A stretch of DNA of 23,994 nt from Puniceicoccales bacterium. GTDB lineage: Bacteria; Verrucomicrobiota; Verrucomicrobiia; Opitutales; LL51. Location: assembly GCA_031267435.1 (NCBI GenBank), contig JAIRZB010000076.1, forward strand, positions 1 through 23,994, read 5' to 3'. Made by a program: the position numbers and the translations under genes. The notes beneath the pieces were generated by a model, which saw only the letters and a program-made list of their open reading frames with translations, was not told the origin of the DNA and ran no database searches. Numbering within the stretch: position 1 is the first letter of the stretch; each line of letters opens with the position of its first letter. This document shows positions 6,216 through 14,818 of this stretch, in pieces.

Positions 6216-6520
6216 GAAGCCCTCTTAGTGGTTTTTGTCCACGGGGCAAGTTATTTAATAATAAAAAAAATAGCAAAAGAAATGTTTGCTTTTATCCTGA
6301 TTAATAAATTTTGATCCTCCAAATTTATAACCTATAATTCGAATTCTTATCGTTGTACTCGTTGTTTTTTTAATAAAAAAAATTTGACAAATCCATGGAT
6401 AATTCCAAGGCTGGATGGCAGAGGGAGGAGTGAGCGGTGCATCCAAATTCAGAATGCTCGTTTTCTAAGATTTTTTAGAAATTCGTCAAAGTTTTATTTG
6501 GATTGTTAATGGAAGGCTCT
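6216..6520. other. AT-rich gap between rsmE and sfsA, no gene found
   Basis: These 305 bp have long A and T runs and a GC-richer patch near 6410-6445 (GGATGGCAGAGGGAGGAG). A 63-codon frame on the minus strand (6255-6446) has composition unlike a protein and no ribosome site. A 7-bp stem TTTCTAA/TTAGAAA with a 6-nt loop lies near 6463-6482 but no T-run follows it in either direction. No tRNA shape was found. It probably contains the sfsA promoter, which I could not fix. Confidence 0.6.
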
Positions 6521-7219
6521 TCAACCTTCGATGATATGATCGATAACGCTCAATAGGTATAGTGCTGCAGTTTCAGCACGGAGGATATGTTTTCCCAGGT
6601 GAATAAAGTGAAAATTATTTTGGCCAAGATGGCGATATTCTTCTTCGGAAAAATCACCTTCAGGACCAATCAAAATCGCAATGGGATTGTTTTTAATCTC
6701 CGATTGATACTGGGAAATATTTTTTGAATTTTTGTGAAGCGCGGCAACAAATGTTGGTATGGAGAGTTGCAAATCCTTTAGTTTTCGAGGTATTTCGATG
6801 ATAGGGAGGTACGGGTTTCCCGATTGCTTACAGGCTTCGCGGGCGATACGGTTCCAATGCATTTGTTTGTCTGCGGCATTTTGAATTTTGACCTCTGAGT
6901 TTTGCGTGCATATGGGAATAATTTTTGCGATACCGATCGCCGTTGCTTCACGGATGAGAAAATCCATGGCTTTGCTTTTCAAAAGAGCAGGGCATAGCGT
7001 AATGTTCGAGGACGTTGCATGGGTTAAATCATCAATGATAATTTCTTGGCTCTTGGAGTCGATGACATGGGCATGCGCATAGCTCCCTTGGCCGTTTAAA
7101 ATGATTACACTTTCTCCGGACTTTGCTCGCAAAACCTGAAATAAATGATGAGCTTCGTCATCTGCGAGGCAAATTTGAGCGCCTTTTTCCAATTTTCCAG
7201 AGTAAAAAGCTCGCAACAC
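6521..7219 (-). CDS. rsmE: 16S rRNA m3U1498 methyltransferase RsmE
   Basis: RsmE transfers a methyl group from S-adenosylmethionine to U1498 in the decoding region of 16S rRNA. Family marks are DEAHHLFQVLR near the N-terminus, AREACKQSGNPYLP in the middle, then the SPOUT knot IGPEGDFSEEE and LGKHILRAETAALYLL that bind the cofactor. The start is uncertain. GTG 7219 gives 232 residues beginning MLRAFY, like the usual M-x-R-F-F start of the family, and begins four bases after the batE stop. A TTG at 7234 would add five residues and overlap batE by 11 bases. Translation is probably coupled to batE. It is the last gene of the bat operon, an unusual place for an rRNA-modification gene. Confidence 0.93.
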   Translation of the reverse strand: MLRAFYSGKLEKGAQICLADDEAHHLFQVLRAKSGESVIILNGQGSYAHAHVIDSKSQEIIIDDLTHATSSNITLCPALLKSKAMDFLIREATAIGIAKIIPICTQNSEVKIQNAADKQMHWNRIAREACKQSGNPYLPIIEIPRKLKDLQLSIPTFVAALHKNSKNISQYQSEIKNNPIAILIGPEGDFSEEEYRHLGQNNFHFIHLGKHILRAETAALYLLSVIDHIIEG

Positions 7220-7223
7220 AAAA

Positions 7224-8003
7224 TTATTCCACAATAAATTTTACATCTTTGCTGGAAACCCAGCCATTTTTACCTTTACCCAGGGAGACATAGACAAATT
7301 GATTACATCTTTCGCGGACAGAAAGTGGTGTTCCCTTTGCAATTTTTTCGGCAATACCGGATTGGCTAGAGGGAGCGATGTGGACCAGCGTATTATTTTT
7401 TATTGCAATGCATTTGTTATTAATTGTACTTGCCCACCAGAGCAATCCTATACAAATCACCCATAGTAATTCACAAATATAAATAAAAGCTCGGCGATTG
7501 TTACCTTTGGTAGGCCTCCGAATCCACATAAAACTGCTAAGTAAAAAGAAAATGAGTTCCAAAATAGTGAGCATATTCGTGTAGAATCGTGTTTGTAGGA
7601 TTGGAATAAAATTTTTCTGTCGCGGTGTTAGGTCTAAATTTTGAAATGCAGGCGCCAAAGCTTTGTGATGGGGACTGATTTGCCGTGCTTTTTCAAAGGC
7701 AATCCATGCCTCCATCCTATCATTATTTTTTAGGTAGGCGCATCCGAGATTAAAGTATTGGGCAAAGGAGTGATCCGAAATTTTTTCTAAAGTAGCAATG
7801 GTTTCTGCGCTTTTATTAGCAACGAATGCCTCATTTGCCGCAAAAAATTGTCGCGATGAGGCTGTATCCGTTTCGGAAACTGCGTTGGCAGAAACTTGTT
7901 GCGTTCCCATCTCATTTTTTTCAACAATCGATTCTTCGGGTGTTGATGCTGCTCCTGGTTTTATAAGCAAAAGTATTAAACAAAAGAAATGTATTTTTTT
8001 CAT
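7224..8003 (-). CDS. batE: BatE-like TPR / SH3-domain membrane protein
   Basis: This 259-residue envelope protein has a signal peptide (about 1-19, hydrophobic core FFCLILLLI, ending GAAS). Next is a TPR-like repeat region (about 55-115, with LGCAYLKNNDRMEAWIAFEKARQI), two membrane helices (about 142-160 and 172-191), and a C-terminal bacterial SH3-like domain (about 197-257, ending GKGKNGWVSSKDV). This order is that of BatE, the last Bat protein of Bacteroides-type operons. Position directly after batD supports the name. The ribosome site GGGAG lies in the batD stop region (TAGGGAGTTACCATG), nine bases separating the genes. The N-terminal third is low-conservation and I assign the family from domain order and context. 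Confidence 0.82.
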   Translation of the reverse strand: MKKIHFFCLILLLIKPGAASTPEESIVEKNEMGTQQVSANAVSETDTASSRQFFAANEAFVANKSAETIATLEKISDHSFAQYFNLGCAYLKNNDRMEAWIAFEKARQISPHHKALAPAFQNLDLTPRQKNFIPILQTRFYTNMLTILELIFFLLSSFMWIRRPTKGNNRRAFIYICELLWVICIGLLWWASTINNKCIAIKNNTLVHIAPSSQSGIAEKIAKGTPLSVRERCNQFVYVSLGKGKNGWVSSKDVKFIVE

Positions 8004-8012
8004 GGTAACTCC

Positions 8013-9851
8013 CTATTTTTTATTTTTCACGTTTTCCATAAATTGTGATATTTTTTCGACCTGCTGCAAAATGTGCAATTTTTCTACTTTCTTTTTGCCA
8101 AAATTTGCCGCGTCTGCCTCGTTAAAAAATTCTTCCAGCCATGAAATTTGAGAATATCCCTGTTCTTTTAACCGTTTAAATGCTGCCATTCGGTGTTCGT
8201 GGTCATCGCTTGTGATGCCCAATTTTTCTTTCAAAATTCCTAGAGATAACCTATAAAATTCCGCAAAATTACTGCTTTCAACGGTTTTCAATAGGCGCTG
8301 TTTTTCTCGTCTAATGTTCCACTTTTTATCTTTCCTTCGAACGATATCCGATGGTTTGAGTGTTTTCAAAAATAATACTGTGGCCAAAAACAGTAAAGTA
8401 CCGTGGATCCACCAGAAGTATGTATTGTAGTAAAGTGGTTTTAAGCTTTTATAATGTTTAGTATCCTTGGAGAGGAGATGCAGCGAGTGGTCCAAATTCA
8501 CCGTATGATCAGCTTCGGCAGCATCGGTCACAGCGGAAGTATTTCTGGAATACGCATCCGAGGAACGGGAAACGAGAACGGATTTCTTGGCCATATCGGC
8601 GGTCGCCGTTTCATAGGTTCCCGTTTCCGGAGAGAAATATACGAGGCTAATTTCGGGGAGAGCAATTTGGCCCGTTTTTTGAGGAATGATTACGTATTCA
8701 ATCGTTTTTGTTCCTCGAAATTCGCCTTCATCCTGGGCTTTGAAAGTACACTTTGGTGCGAAACATTGCCAATCTTCATTGGCTGCGAATAGAAGTCGCT
8801 GGATACGGGAAAAATTTCCCTGACCTACGATGTCCACAGCCAATGTAATCGGCTCACCGACAAGCACCTGATCTGAGGAGAGGTGAGGATTTGTTAGGGA
8901 GAATTGCCCGATACCGCCCGTAAAATTTTCCGGTGCTTGGGGGAGGGGTAGAATTTCAACCGCAATGGGATCTGAGGTGAAATTGCGTTGTACCTGTTCT
9001 GCGAATGAAAAAAATCCCATTTTTCGTAGTACCTGTAAAACACAGGAAACATTGAATACCAAAGAAGTTTGGCCGCTTTTTACGGGGGTGATGAATGTCC
9101 GCCAGGTGTAAATCTCGCGATTGCCGTGGACTTTGGATTCCGGTTGTTTGGAGAGTTCCGATTGTAAAAAATCACCACCGATCAATTCTGCCCGAATGTT
9201 GCTAGCGAGTTGCGTCGTTTCATTGGGGCTGACCGAGATCGTTACGGGAATGACCTGGCCGACGTAGGCCTTTTGGCTTGCGATATCTACGCTGACCTGG
9301 ACAGGCTGACTTTGCGATTGCGGCCTATTATTGTTGTGTGTGTTTGGATCTTGGGAAACGGTCAACACGGAAGGTGGAATGGTATAGCGTTCACCGGCAA
9401 TTACAATCTCGTATGCAGAAACCTCGATTATCCCTGCCCGTTCTGGAATGAATGTAAAAATATAAGAAGTTTTCTGGGTGAGCGTACCATTGATATTCGA
9501 AGAGGATTGATAAACCTGTTCGCTAAGTTTGTGAAGACCATCGATTTTAGGTAAACTGAAGTTTAAAGGAGCGAGGTTTATAAATTCAACGAAATAGCGC
9601 ACCTCTTTGCCAATACCAATCTGATCAGGCTCAAAGTGAGCAGCAATACTAACATTTGTAGCGTTGCCCCCACTTCCGCCGGGACTCATTGTGGATTCGT
9701 CTTCGCTTTCCTCGGGGAAAAAACTATTACCCAAAGCGCTGTCGAATAGATCAAATACATCGTCCACTGAACGATAGGAGGATCTGGCGGTGGTATGTTT
9801 TGCGCCTGCGAACAAAAGTATGAATAGTGTTATTAAAAATCGCGTTTTCAT
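8013..9851 (-). CDS. batD: BatD (oxygen/aerotolerance) membrane protein
   Basis: The protein has 612 residues from ATG 9851. It starts with a signal peptide (MKTRFLITLFILLFAGAKHTTA), followed by a large periplasmic part made of repeated beta domains with phrases typical of BatD, such as FTFIPERAGIIEVSAYEI, VEILPLPQAPENFTGGIGQFSL and YVIIPQKTGQIALPEISLVYFSPETGTY (shown in part). A single membrane helix lies near 479-497, then a charged cytoplasmic helical tail of about 110 residues. A longer frame back to 9923 exists, but ATG 9851 is preferred. It begins one base after the batB-batC stop (TAATATG) and gives a normal signal peptide. BatD is thought to work with the VWA proteins BatA and BatB in the envelope; its biochemical activity is unknown. 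Confidence 0.9.
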   Translation of the reverse strand: MKTRFLITLFILLFAGAKHTTARSSYRSVDDVFDLFDSALGNSFFPEESEDESTMSPGGSGGNATNVSIAAHFEPDQIGIGKEVRYFVEFINLAPLNFSLPKIDGLHKLSEQVYQSSSNINGTLTQKTSYIFTFIPERAGIIEVSAYEIVIAGERYTIPPSVLTVSQDPNTHNNNRPQSQSQPVQVSVDIASQKAYVGQVIPVTISVSPNETTQLASNIRAELIGGDFLQSELSKQPESKVHGNREIYTWRTFITPVKSGQTSLVFNVSCVLQVLRKMGFFSFAEQVQRNFTSDPIAVEILPLPQAPENFTGGIGQFSLTNPHLSSDQVLVGEPITLAVDIVGQGNFSRIQRLLFAANEDWQCFAPKCTFKAQDEGEFRGTKTIEYVIIPQKTGQIALPEISLVYFSPETGTYETATADMAKKSVLVSRSSDAYSRNTSAVTDAAEADHTVNLDHSLHLLSKDTKHYKSLKPLYYNTYFWWIHGTLLFLATVLFLKTLKPSDIVRRKDKKWNIRREKQRLLKTVESSNFAEFYRLSLGILKEKLGITSDDHEHRMAAFKRLKEQGYSQISWLEEFFNEADAANFGKKKVEKLHILQQVEKISQFMENVKNKK

Positions 9852-9852
9852 A

Positions 9853-11844
9853 TTACCAAAACTTTTCAGGGTTTCCTGGATGTATATTAGCAGGTAACCG
9901 TTTAGAAGGCAATTTTTTTTCATTATTTTCCAATGAATTTAGTAACTGTAAAGCTTCTGCACGGGTCATTTGGCCATCGGGAGTTTGTTCTTGGGGTTGA
10001 GGTGTATGATTTTCTTGCATATTTGGAAAAGATTGTTCTTCGGATGTTTCATCATCCTTTTTATCCGAATTTTCCTGTTGTTTATCGGACGGGTTTGATT
10101 GATTTCTATCGGGATTTTTCTTTTGATCTTGTTCTGGATTTTTCGGGGATTGTTCCGGAGTGTTTTTCTGATCCTGTGACGAATTTTTATTGCTATCCTG
10201 CGGGGGATTTTCTTGATTTTGCTGCGAATCCTTATTTTTCGGGTCTTTATCCTGTTGATCCGATTTTTTATCCGAATCATTTTTTGAATCTTGTTGATTT
10301 TGATTTTGTTCCTTATTTTCATCCTTGTTCTGATCGGAATTTTGCTGATCTTGGTTTTGCTGATCCTTCAACTTCCGAATTTCTTCTTCGACGTACTGCA
10401 AATTTTGCTTAGCATCCCCAAACTGTGAGTCTAAATCAACGGCCGATTGAAAATTTTTCTTGCTATCTTCCCATTGTTGGAGCTTATCCTGAGGGTTAGC
10501 TAGCCCCATACCCTTTTGAAAAAGTGTATTACCGAGATTGTAAAATATGTTTTTTTGCAATCCAACCGGTGCGCCTGGGAGTGCTTGCTTGAAGGATTCT
10601 TCTGCTCCTTCGTAGTCCATCATAGCCAGTGACGTCGTGCCTTTATTGAAGAGGGTGGCGTTGTCATTGGGATTTTTTTTGAGATTTTCATTGTAAAACT
10701 CCAATGCCTCTTTGAATTTCCCCTCCTTGTATAAAGTTTCTCCACGGCTATCCTTCGCGGAAAGTTGCGAAAAGCTTAGACATAGTAATATCGTCAAAGC
10801 GGATAATTGATAGTAAATCGAAACACTGTACCTCATTCGCTTGCGTGCCGTATGGATTAGCATTTCCAAAATCAGAAGCAAAAATCCAAGCAGCAAAAAT
10901 ATCTGGTAGCGCTCCTGGGGGACTTTTTCGATATAGCTATTGCCTGCCGATTTTTCTTTAAGTAGTGGGAATTTTTCGAGGATATCTCTTTTTAGCTGTT
11001 CCAATGCTCGGGGCGACAGACGATAATATCGACTATCGGTAATTTCTGCAATTTTTTGCAGTGTTTCTTCGTCAAGTACCGTTCTCACAACCTGGCCTTT
11101 GCGATCTCGTAGTTCTTCGGAAAAGCCCGTTTTTGCCGAAACAATGGGAATCGTACTACCTTCCGGTGAACCAATGCCAACCGTATAAACGAAAATTTCA
11201 TCACCTTTAGCCCGTTTGGCTCCGTCAATTGCACTTTCCGCAAGTTCTTCGCCGTCGGAAAAAAGAAGCAATAGTCTTTGGTTATGCGTTTGGCTGTATA
11301 CTTTTTCTGCTAATTCGAGTGCCGAATTGATTGCTGTGCCCGGTACGGGAATTAAATCGGTATCCAACGCATTTAAGCTTTGGGTGAATGCATTGTAATC
11401 CAAGGTTAGCGGGCATTGCAAAAACGAGGTACCGGCAAAGGCGATTAGGCCTACCCGATGTCCGGAAAACTTTTGCAATAGGTCCAAAATCGCCAATTTT
11501 GTGCGCTCCAGACGATTGGGTTTGATGTCATTTGCCAGCATACTTTTAGAAACATCAACCGCGACCAATAAATCAACACCCTTCGTATAGCGTTCCTCTT
11601 CCTTGTATCCCCAGCGCGGTGCCGCAAGGGAAAATCCAATAAATAAAATCGCTGCTAAAAATAGCAAGTGTTTGAATTTTTCCCGGGCAGGGCTGTAATT
11701 TTGTAAAACGACGGGAAAGAGGCGCTCCGCCGTAAATTTCCGCAAAAGACGGTACTTTCTTCGTTGTCCCCATATCAAAAAAAGTGATACAAAAAGGCCC
11801 CAGATGGGTAATAAAAGTAAAAAAATGTAGTTACCGATGCTCAT
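9853..11844 (-). CDS. batB-batC: Fused BatB (VWA) - BatC (TPR) protein
   Basis: One 663-residue frame covers two proteins usually encoded separately. Residues 1-335 are BatB: membrane helices near 8-26 and 58-75, then a VWA domain with a full MIDAS metal site (DVSKS 97-101, Thr170 in PGTA, Asp197 in SDGEE), then a helix near 313-332. Residues from about Met337 are BatC: a new hydrophobic signal-like segment (346-360), TPR repeats (about 366-485), a linker of about 110 residues rich in Q, N, K, D and S (493-605), and a conserved-looking end with RAEALQLLNSLENNE. The ATG overlaps the batA stop by four bases. In most Bat operons batC is a separate TPR gene. Fusion would tie the periplasmic TPR part to the membrane VWA part. 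An internal start at Met337 cannot be excluded. Confidence 0.9.
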   Translation of the reverse strand: MSIGNYIFLLLLPIWGLFVSLFLIWGQRRKYRLLRKFTAERLFPVVLQNYSPAREKFKHLLFLAAILFIGFSLAAPRWGYKEEERYTKGVDLLVAVDVSKSMLANDIKPNRLERTKLAILDLLQKFSGHRVGLIAFAGTSFLQCPLTLDYNAFTQSLNALDTDLIPVPGTAINSALELAEKVYSQTHNQRLLLLFSDGEELAESAIDGAKRAKGDEIFVYTVGIGSPEGSTIPIVSAKTGFSEELRDRKGQVVRTVLDEETLQKIAEITDSRYYRLSPRALEQLKRDILEKFPLLKEKSAGNSYIEKVPQERYQIFLLLGFLLLILEMLIHTARKRMRYSVSIYYQLSALTILLCLSFSQLSAKDSRGETLYKEGKFKEALEFYNENLKKNPNDNATLFNKGTTSLAMMDYEGAEESFKQALPGAPVGLQKNIFYNLGNTLFQKGMGLANPQDKLQQWEDSKKNFQSAVDLDSQFGDAKQNLQYVEEEIRKLKDQQNQDQQNSDQNKDENKEQNQNQQDSKNDSDKKSDQQDKDPKNKDSQQNQENPPQDSNKNSSQDQKNTPEQSPKNPEQDQKKNPDRNQSNPSDKQQENSDKKDDETSEEQSFPNMQENHTPQPQEQTPDGQMTRAEALQLLNSLENNEKKLPSKRLPANIHPGNPEKFW

Positions 11845-12872
11845 GGTATGCGTTGAAATTTTGTGTTACACAATAGACATTCTAACAGTAAGAGCAGTAA
11901 AGCCAAGCCTATAAACCAGAGAAAAAAATCTTCGGCAATGGCGTATTGCTTAATTTTTACATCCGATTTTTCTAATTGATCGATGGTGCGATAAATTTCC
12001 GCTAGTTGTTTTTTATTTTCTGCACGAAAAAATTGACCATGCGTTGTTTCTGCGATTTTTTCAAGCAGTGGTTCATCAATACTTGCCGTTGCTTGGAGAA
12101 TCATTGGTTGGCCGAAGGGATCCGTTACGACATTGCCGTGTTCGTCGGGATAAGCAAAATTGACGACGCCCTGTTTCCCAATACCAATGGTATAAATCCG
12201 AATGTTGAGTACCGCAGCCGTTTCCGTTGCGATGAGAGGGGCAATGTTTCCTGCCGTGTTACTGCCGTCGGTTAAAAGAACGATAATTTTTGTCTTTGCT
12301 TCGGAATTTTTTAGGCGATTTGCGCACATCGCAATCGTATTACCAATGGCTGTGCCATCTTCCACCAAATTAATGTGTAGGCGCTCTAGATTTTCAACGA
12401 GCCACTCGTGGTTGAGTGTGACCGGACTTACCAGGTAGGGGGCACCGGCAAAGGCACACATGCCCATGCGGTCATTGGGCCGACTTTGAATAAATTCCTT
12501 TGTGAGTTGCTTGGCAATATCGAGGCGCGTTGTCAGCTTTTGTTCTTTCTGCTCCTGGAAATCAAGGCCCATCATCGACGAAGAAATATCGATTGCGAGC
12601 ATAATGTCGATGCCATTGGAGTTAGTTTCCGAGGAACGCAGAATGCGCTGAGGTCTAGCAAGCGCAATAATCATACTTACCAGGGCGAAAAAACGCAACA
12701 TTTTGAGTAATTTATCGCGTTTTAGATGTTGTCCCGTTGCTTTTTTAAAAAATTCTAGATGGGAAAATTTGACAGTTGCCGTACGGTGGCATTTTTTTTG
12801 TAAATATAATGCCAATGGCAGGAGAAATAGGAACCAAAGGTACTGTGGACTGTAAAATTCGAAGGAAATCAT
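11841..12872 (-). CDS. batA: BatA, VWA-domain membrane protein
   Basis: The 343-residue protein has two N-terminal membrane helices (about 10-25 and 58-72, the latter followed by ALARPQ, typical of BatA). Next is a VWA domain with an intact MIDAS: DISSS (95-99), Thr174 in DGTAIGN and Asp202 in LLTDGSN. It ends with a C-terminal membrane helix (about 317-336). VWA domains bind protein partners through a metal ion, often under control of a MoxR ATPase. The gene starts with ATG overlapping the stop of the DUF4381 gene by four bases (ATGA) and its own stop overlaps batB-batC the same way. All three are therefore probably translated in a coupled way. Confidence 0.93.
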   Translation of the reverse strand: MISFEFYSPQYLWFLFLLPLALYLQKKCHRTATVKFSHLEFFKKATGQHLKRDKLLKMLRFFALVSMIIALARPQRILRSSETNSNGIDIMLAIDISSSMMGLDFQEQKEQKLTTRLDIAKQLTKEFIQSRPNDRMGMCAFAGAPYLVSPVTLNHEWLVENLERLHINLVEDGTAIGNTIAMCANRLKNSEAKTKIIVLLTDGSNTAGNIAPLIATETAAVLNIRIYTIGIGKQGVVNFAYPDEHGNVVTDPFGQPMILQATASIDEPLLEKIAETTHGQFFRAENKKQLAEIYRTIDQLEKSDVKIKQYAIAEDFFLWFIGLALLLLLLECLLCNTKFQRIP

Positions 12873-13504
12873 GATGCAGAAGGCGTAGAGGTCGTCGATT
12901 TAGATTGTCGTTGGGCCCGGCGAACGTCGCGGGCAAAATAACATGTTTTCAAAAAAAGATCCCTTTGGAGATCGAACGATAAATCTTCTCCTGCAAATTT
13001 AGCTATGTCTGAATACTGCAAAATATCGCTCAACATACTTACTTTTTCCCAGGAAAATTTCGTCGATTTTCCAAAAATTTTCAAAAATTCCTCCGTAGTT
13101 CGGCAGGTCATCGGCAATTTATATTCACGTTGCAAATAGGATTTTAACGCATCACAGAGCGCTGAACAAAAATATTTGGCATTGCGTTCTCCCATATTCA
13201 ATCTAGCTTTGCGTAGGTCTTTTAAAAATTGCTGAAAGGAAGTAAGGGTAATTTCTGCCACTGGACGCTTTTTGAGAAACTTTTTAATACTCCAAAAGGC
13301 GAATAACATTAGTAGCAATAGACCGAGGAAAATCCATAGAAGATGCCAATAATTTCCCGTTGGAACGGGAGGGAGCGGCGGTAGAAGTAATGGTGGAGCA
13401 TTCTCCGTAGATATTGGATCCAATGGCACAGTAGCGTATGAAAAAAAACAAAATGATGTTAAATATGTGCCAAAAATAACTTTTGCCGATTTAATTTTCA
13501 TCAT
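12869..13504 (-). CDS. DUF4381-like membrane protein of the bat operon
   Basis: The 211-residue protein has an N-terminal signal-like segment (about 6-24). A proline-rich stretch (PPLLLPPLPPVP) is followed by one membrane helix (about 53-72), a basic turn (KKFLKKRP) and a cytoplasmic helical domain of about 130 residues. This fits the small DUF4381 proteins placed before VWA genes in MoxR/Bat clusters; the name rests on context and topology as much as sequence. It is the first gene of the operon in this window and has a good promoter just upstream. Two adjacent ATG codons (13504 and 13501) are both possible starts. The MoxR ATPase and DUF58 genes usually found before it are absent here. Confidence 0.75.
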   Translation of the reverse strand: MMKIKSAKVIFGTYLTSFCFFSYATVPLDPISTENAPPLLLPPLPPVPTGNYWHLLWIFLGLLLLMLFAFWSIKKFLKKRPVAEITLTSFQQFLKDLRKARLNMGERNAKYFCSALCDALKSYLQREYKLPMTCRTTEEFLKIFGKSTKFSWEKVSMLSDILQYSDIAKFAGEDLSFDLQRDLFLKTCYFARDVRRAQRQSKSTTSTPSAS

Positions 13505-13514
13505 TTGTATATAT

Positions 13515-13542
13515 AAAATATTTTTAGGCCAAAGATTGTCAA
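13515..13542 (-). promoter_or_regulatory. Promoter of the bat operon
   Basis: On the minus strand a perfect -35 TTGACA (13537-13542) is followed after 16 bp by TATTTT (13515-13520, 4 of 6 to TATAAT) in a run of A and T. Transcription would begin only a few bases before the first gene's ATG, giving a very short leader. This is the likely promoter for the six-gene run down to rsmE. Confidence 0.55.
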
Positions 13543-13710
13543 GTCGCCTTGGAATCGTTATACGCAGTTTGTGCAGGATTTTTCATTCATTTGGGCAATG
13601 GAGGATGGATTAAGGGGGAAATGGGGAAAATTCTTCCCCGTAATTCAAATTGATTAGCGGCATCTTTCTGCCTTGAATTTACATAAAAATGTCTATGAAT
13701 AGCATGAAAT

Positions 13711-14748
13711 ATGTCGGTATTGAATAACCATTTATTAGCGGAAGCTAGGGAAAAAATTGCAGCCGTTGAAACATTGGCCGCGTTGGAAAAACTGAAAGCC
13801 ACCTATCTTGGCCCCAACGGTATGCTTCGCAATGCGATGAAAATGATAAAAGATCTTGTTCCGGATGAGCGTGTAGAACAGGGAAAAATGGCCAACTATC
13901 TTAAAGATGAAATCGAAACCCTATTGGCGACGAAATTACAGGAGCTCGAAGCACAAATGTTGCAACAAAAAATGGGTGAACCCATCGATATTTCTCTGGA
14001 TACGCGGGACCGTTTTTCGGGCAATCTCCATCCCCTAACGAAGATTCGTCAGCGGGTGGAAGAAATTTTTAATAGAATGGGATTTGCTACCGTCGATGGT
14101 CCAGAAATTGAAACGGAGTGGTATTGCTTTGACGCTTTAAATACCCCATCGAGTCATCCGGCCCGTGATGTGATGGATACTTTTTTTATGCAGCAGGATG
14201 TGCGAGTGGCAACGACTTCGAAACATGATAAGGAACAATACCTATTGCGTTCCCATACGTCGACCGTACAAATTCGGCCCATGCTCAAACAGCGGCCCCC
14301 CATTCGGATTATTTCTCCCGGGCGGACCTTTCGCCGTGACACGACCGATGCCACGCATAGTGCCAATTTTCACCAATTTGAGGCTCTCTATATTGACGAA
14401 AATGTGACCGTTTGCGATTTGAAGTCGACACTCGATTATTTTTTGAAAACTTTGTTCGGGCCGAAAACGGAGACGCGGTTACGTCCGAGTTTTTTCCCTT
14501 TTACGGAACCGAGTTTTGAGGTTGATTTTCGTGCGACAGGCTTCGGTAAGCTAAGCAATCAGTGGATAGAAATTCTAGGTTGTGGCATGGTCGATCCAAA
14601 TGTATTAGAGGCAGTGGGGATCGATTCCGAACGCCATACCGGGTTTGCTGCTGGCCTAGGTATGGAACGTCTAGCGATGTTGCTCTATGGCATCGATGAC
14701 GTGCGCCTATTTGATCAAAATGATTTGCGCTTTTTGGAGCAATTTTAA
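13711..14748 (+). CDS. pheS: Phenylalanyl-tRNA synthetase alpha subunit
   Basis: This is the catalytic subunit of class II phenylalanyl-tRNA synthetase, 345 residues, normal for the family. It has the N-terminal coiled-coil that binds tRNA (about 1-90), then the catalytic core: HPLTKIRQRVEEIF, SSHPARDVMDTFF, PGRTFRRDTTDATHSANFHQFE, RPSFFPFTEPSFEVDF and the closing GFAAGLGMERLAMLLYGIDDVR (quoted in part). ATG 13711 gives a standard N-terminus; no clear ribosome site is present. The gene is divergent from the bat operon. The beta subunit gene pheT, often adjacent, is not in the window; the next gene is on the other strand. Confidence 0.97.
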   Translation: MSVLNNHLLAEAREKIAAVETLAALEKLKATYLGPNGMLRNAMKMIKDLVPDERVEQGKMANYLKDEIETLLATKLQELEAQMLQQKMGEPIDISLDTRDRFSGNLHPLTKIRQRVEEIFNRMGFATVDGPEIETEWYCFDALNTPSSHPARDVMDTFFMQQDVRVATTSKHDKEQYLLRSHTSTVQIRPMLKQRPPIRIISPGRTFRRDTTDATHSANFHQFEALYIDENVTVCDLKSTLDYFLKTLFGPKTETRLRPSFFPFTEPSFEVDFRATGFGKLSNQWIEILGCGMVDPNVLEAVGIDSERHTGFAAGLGMERLAMLLYGIDDVRLFDQNDLRFLEQF

Positions 14749-14753
14749 ATGGA

Positions 14754-14771
14754 ATGCCTTTTTAAAGGCAT
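14754..14771. terminator. Hairpin between convergent pheS and basic-protein gene
   Basis: ATGCCTTT-TT-AAAGGCAT is a perfect 8-bp inverted repeat starting six bases after the pheS stop. No separate T-run follows, so termination is possible but not certain. It could serve both directions. Confidence 0.4.
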
Positions 14772-14818
14772 CAAGCATTTAGGCAATATTTTGACAGCTC
14801 CATCGGTGAATAAAAATT

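Noticed and set aside
6255..6446. 63-codon minus-strand frame between rsmE and sfsA
   Set aside because: No ribosome site, composition follows AT runs, no recognisable domain.
6400..6490. tRNA or 4.5S-like RNA in the GC-richer patch
   Set aside because: No T-loop GTTCRAxTC, acceptor stem pairing or GGAA-containing SRP loop was found.
9933..10412. 159-codon plus-strand frame
   Set aside because: It is antisense to the low-complexity Q/N/K/D linker of the batB-batC fusion, where the repeated codons give few stops on the other strand.
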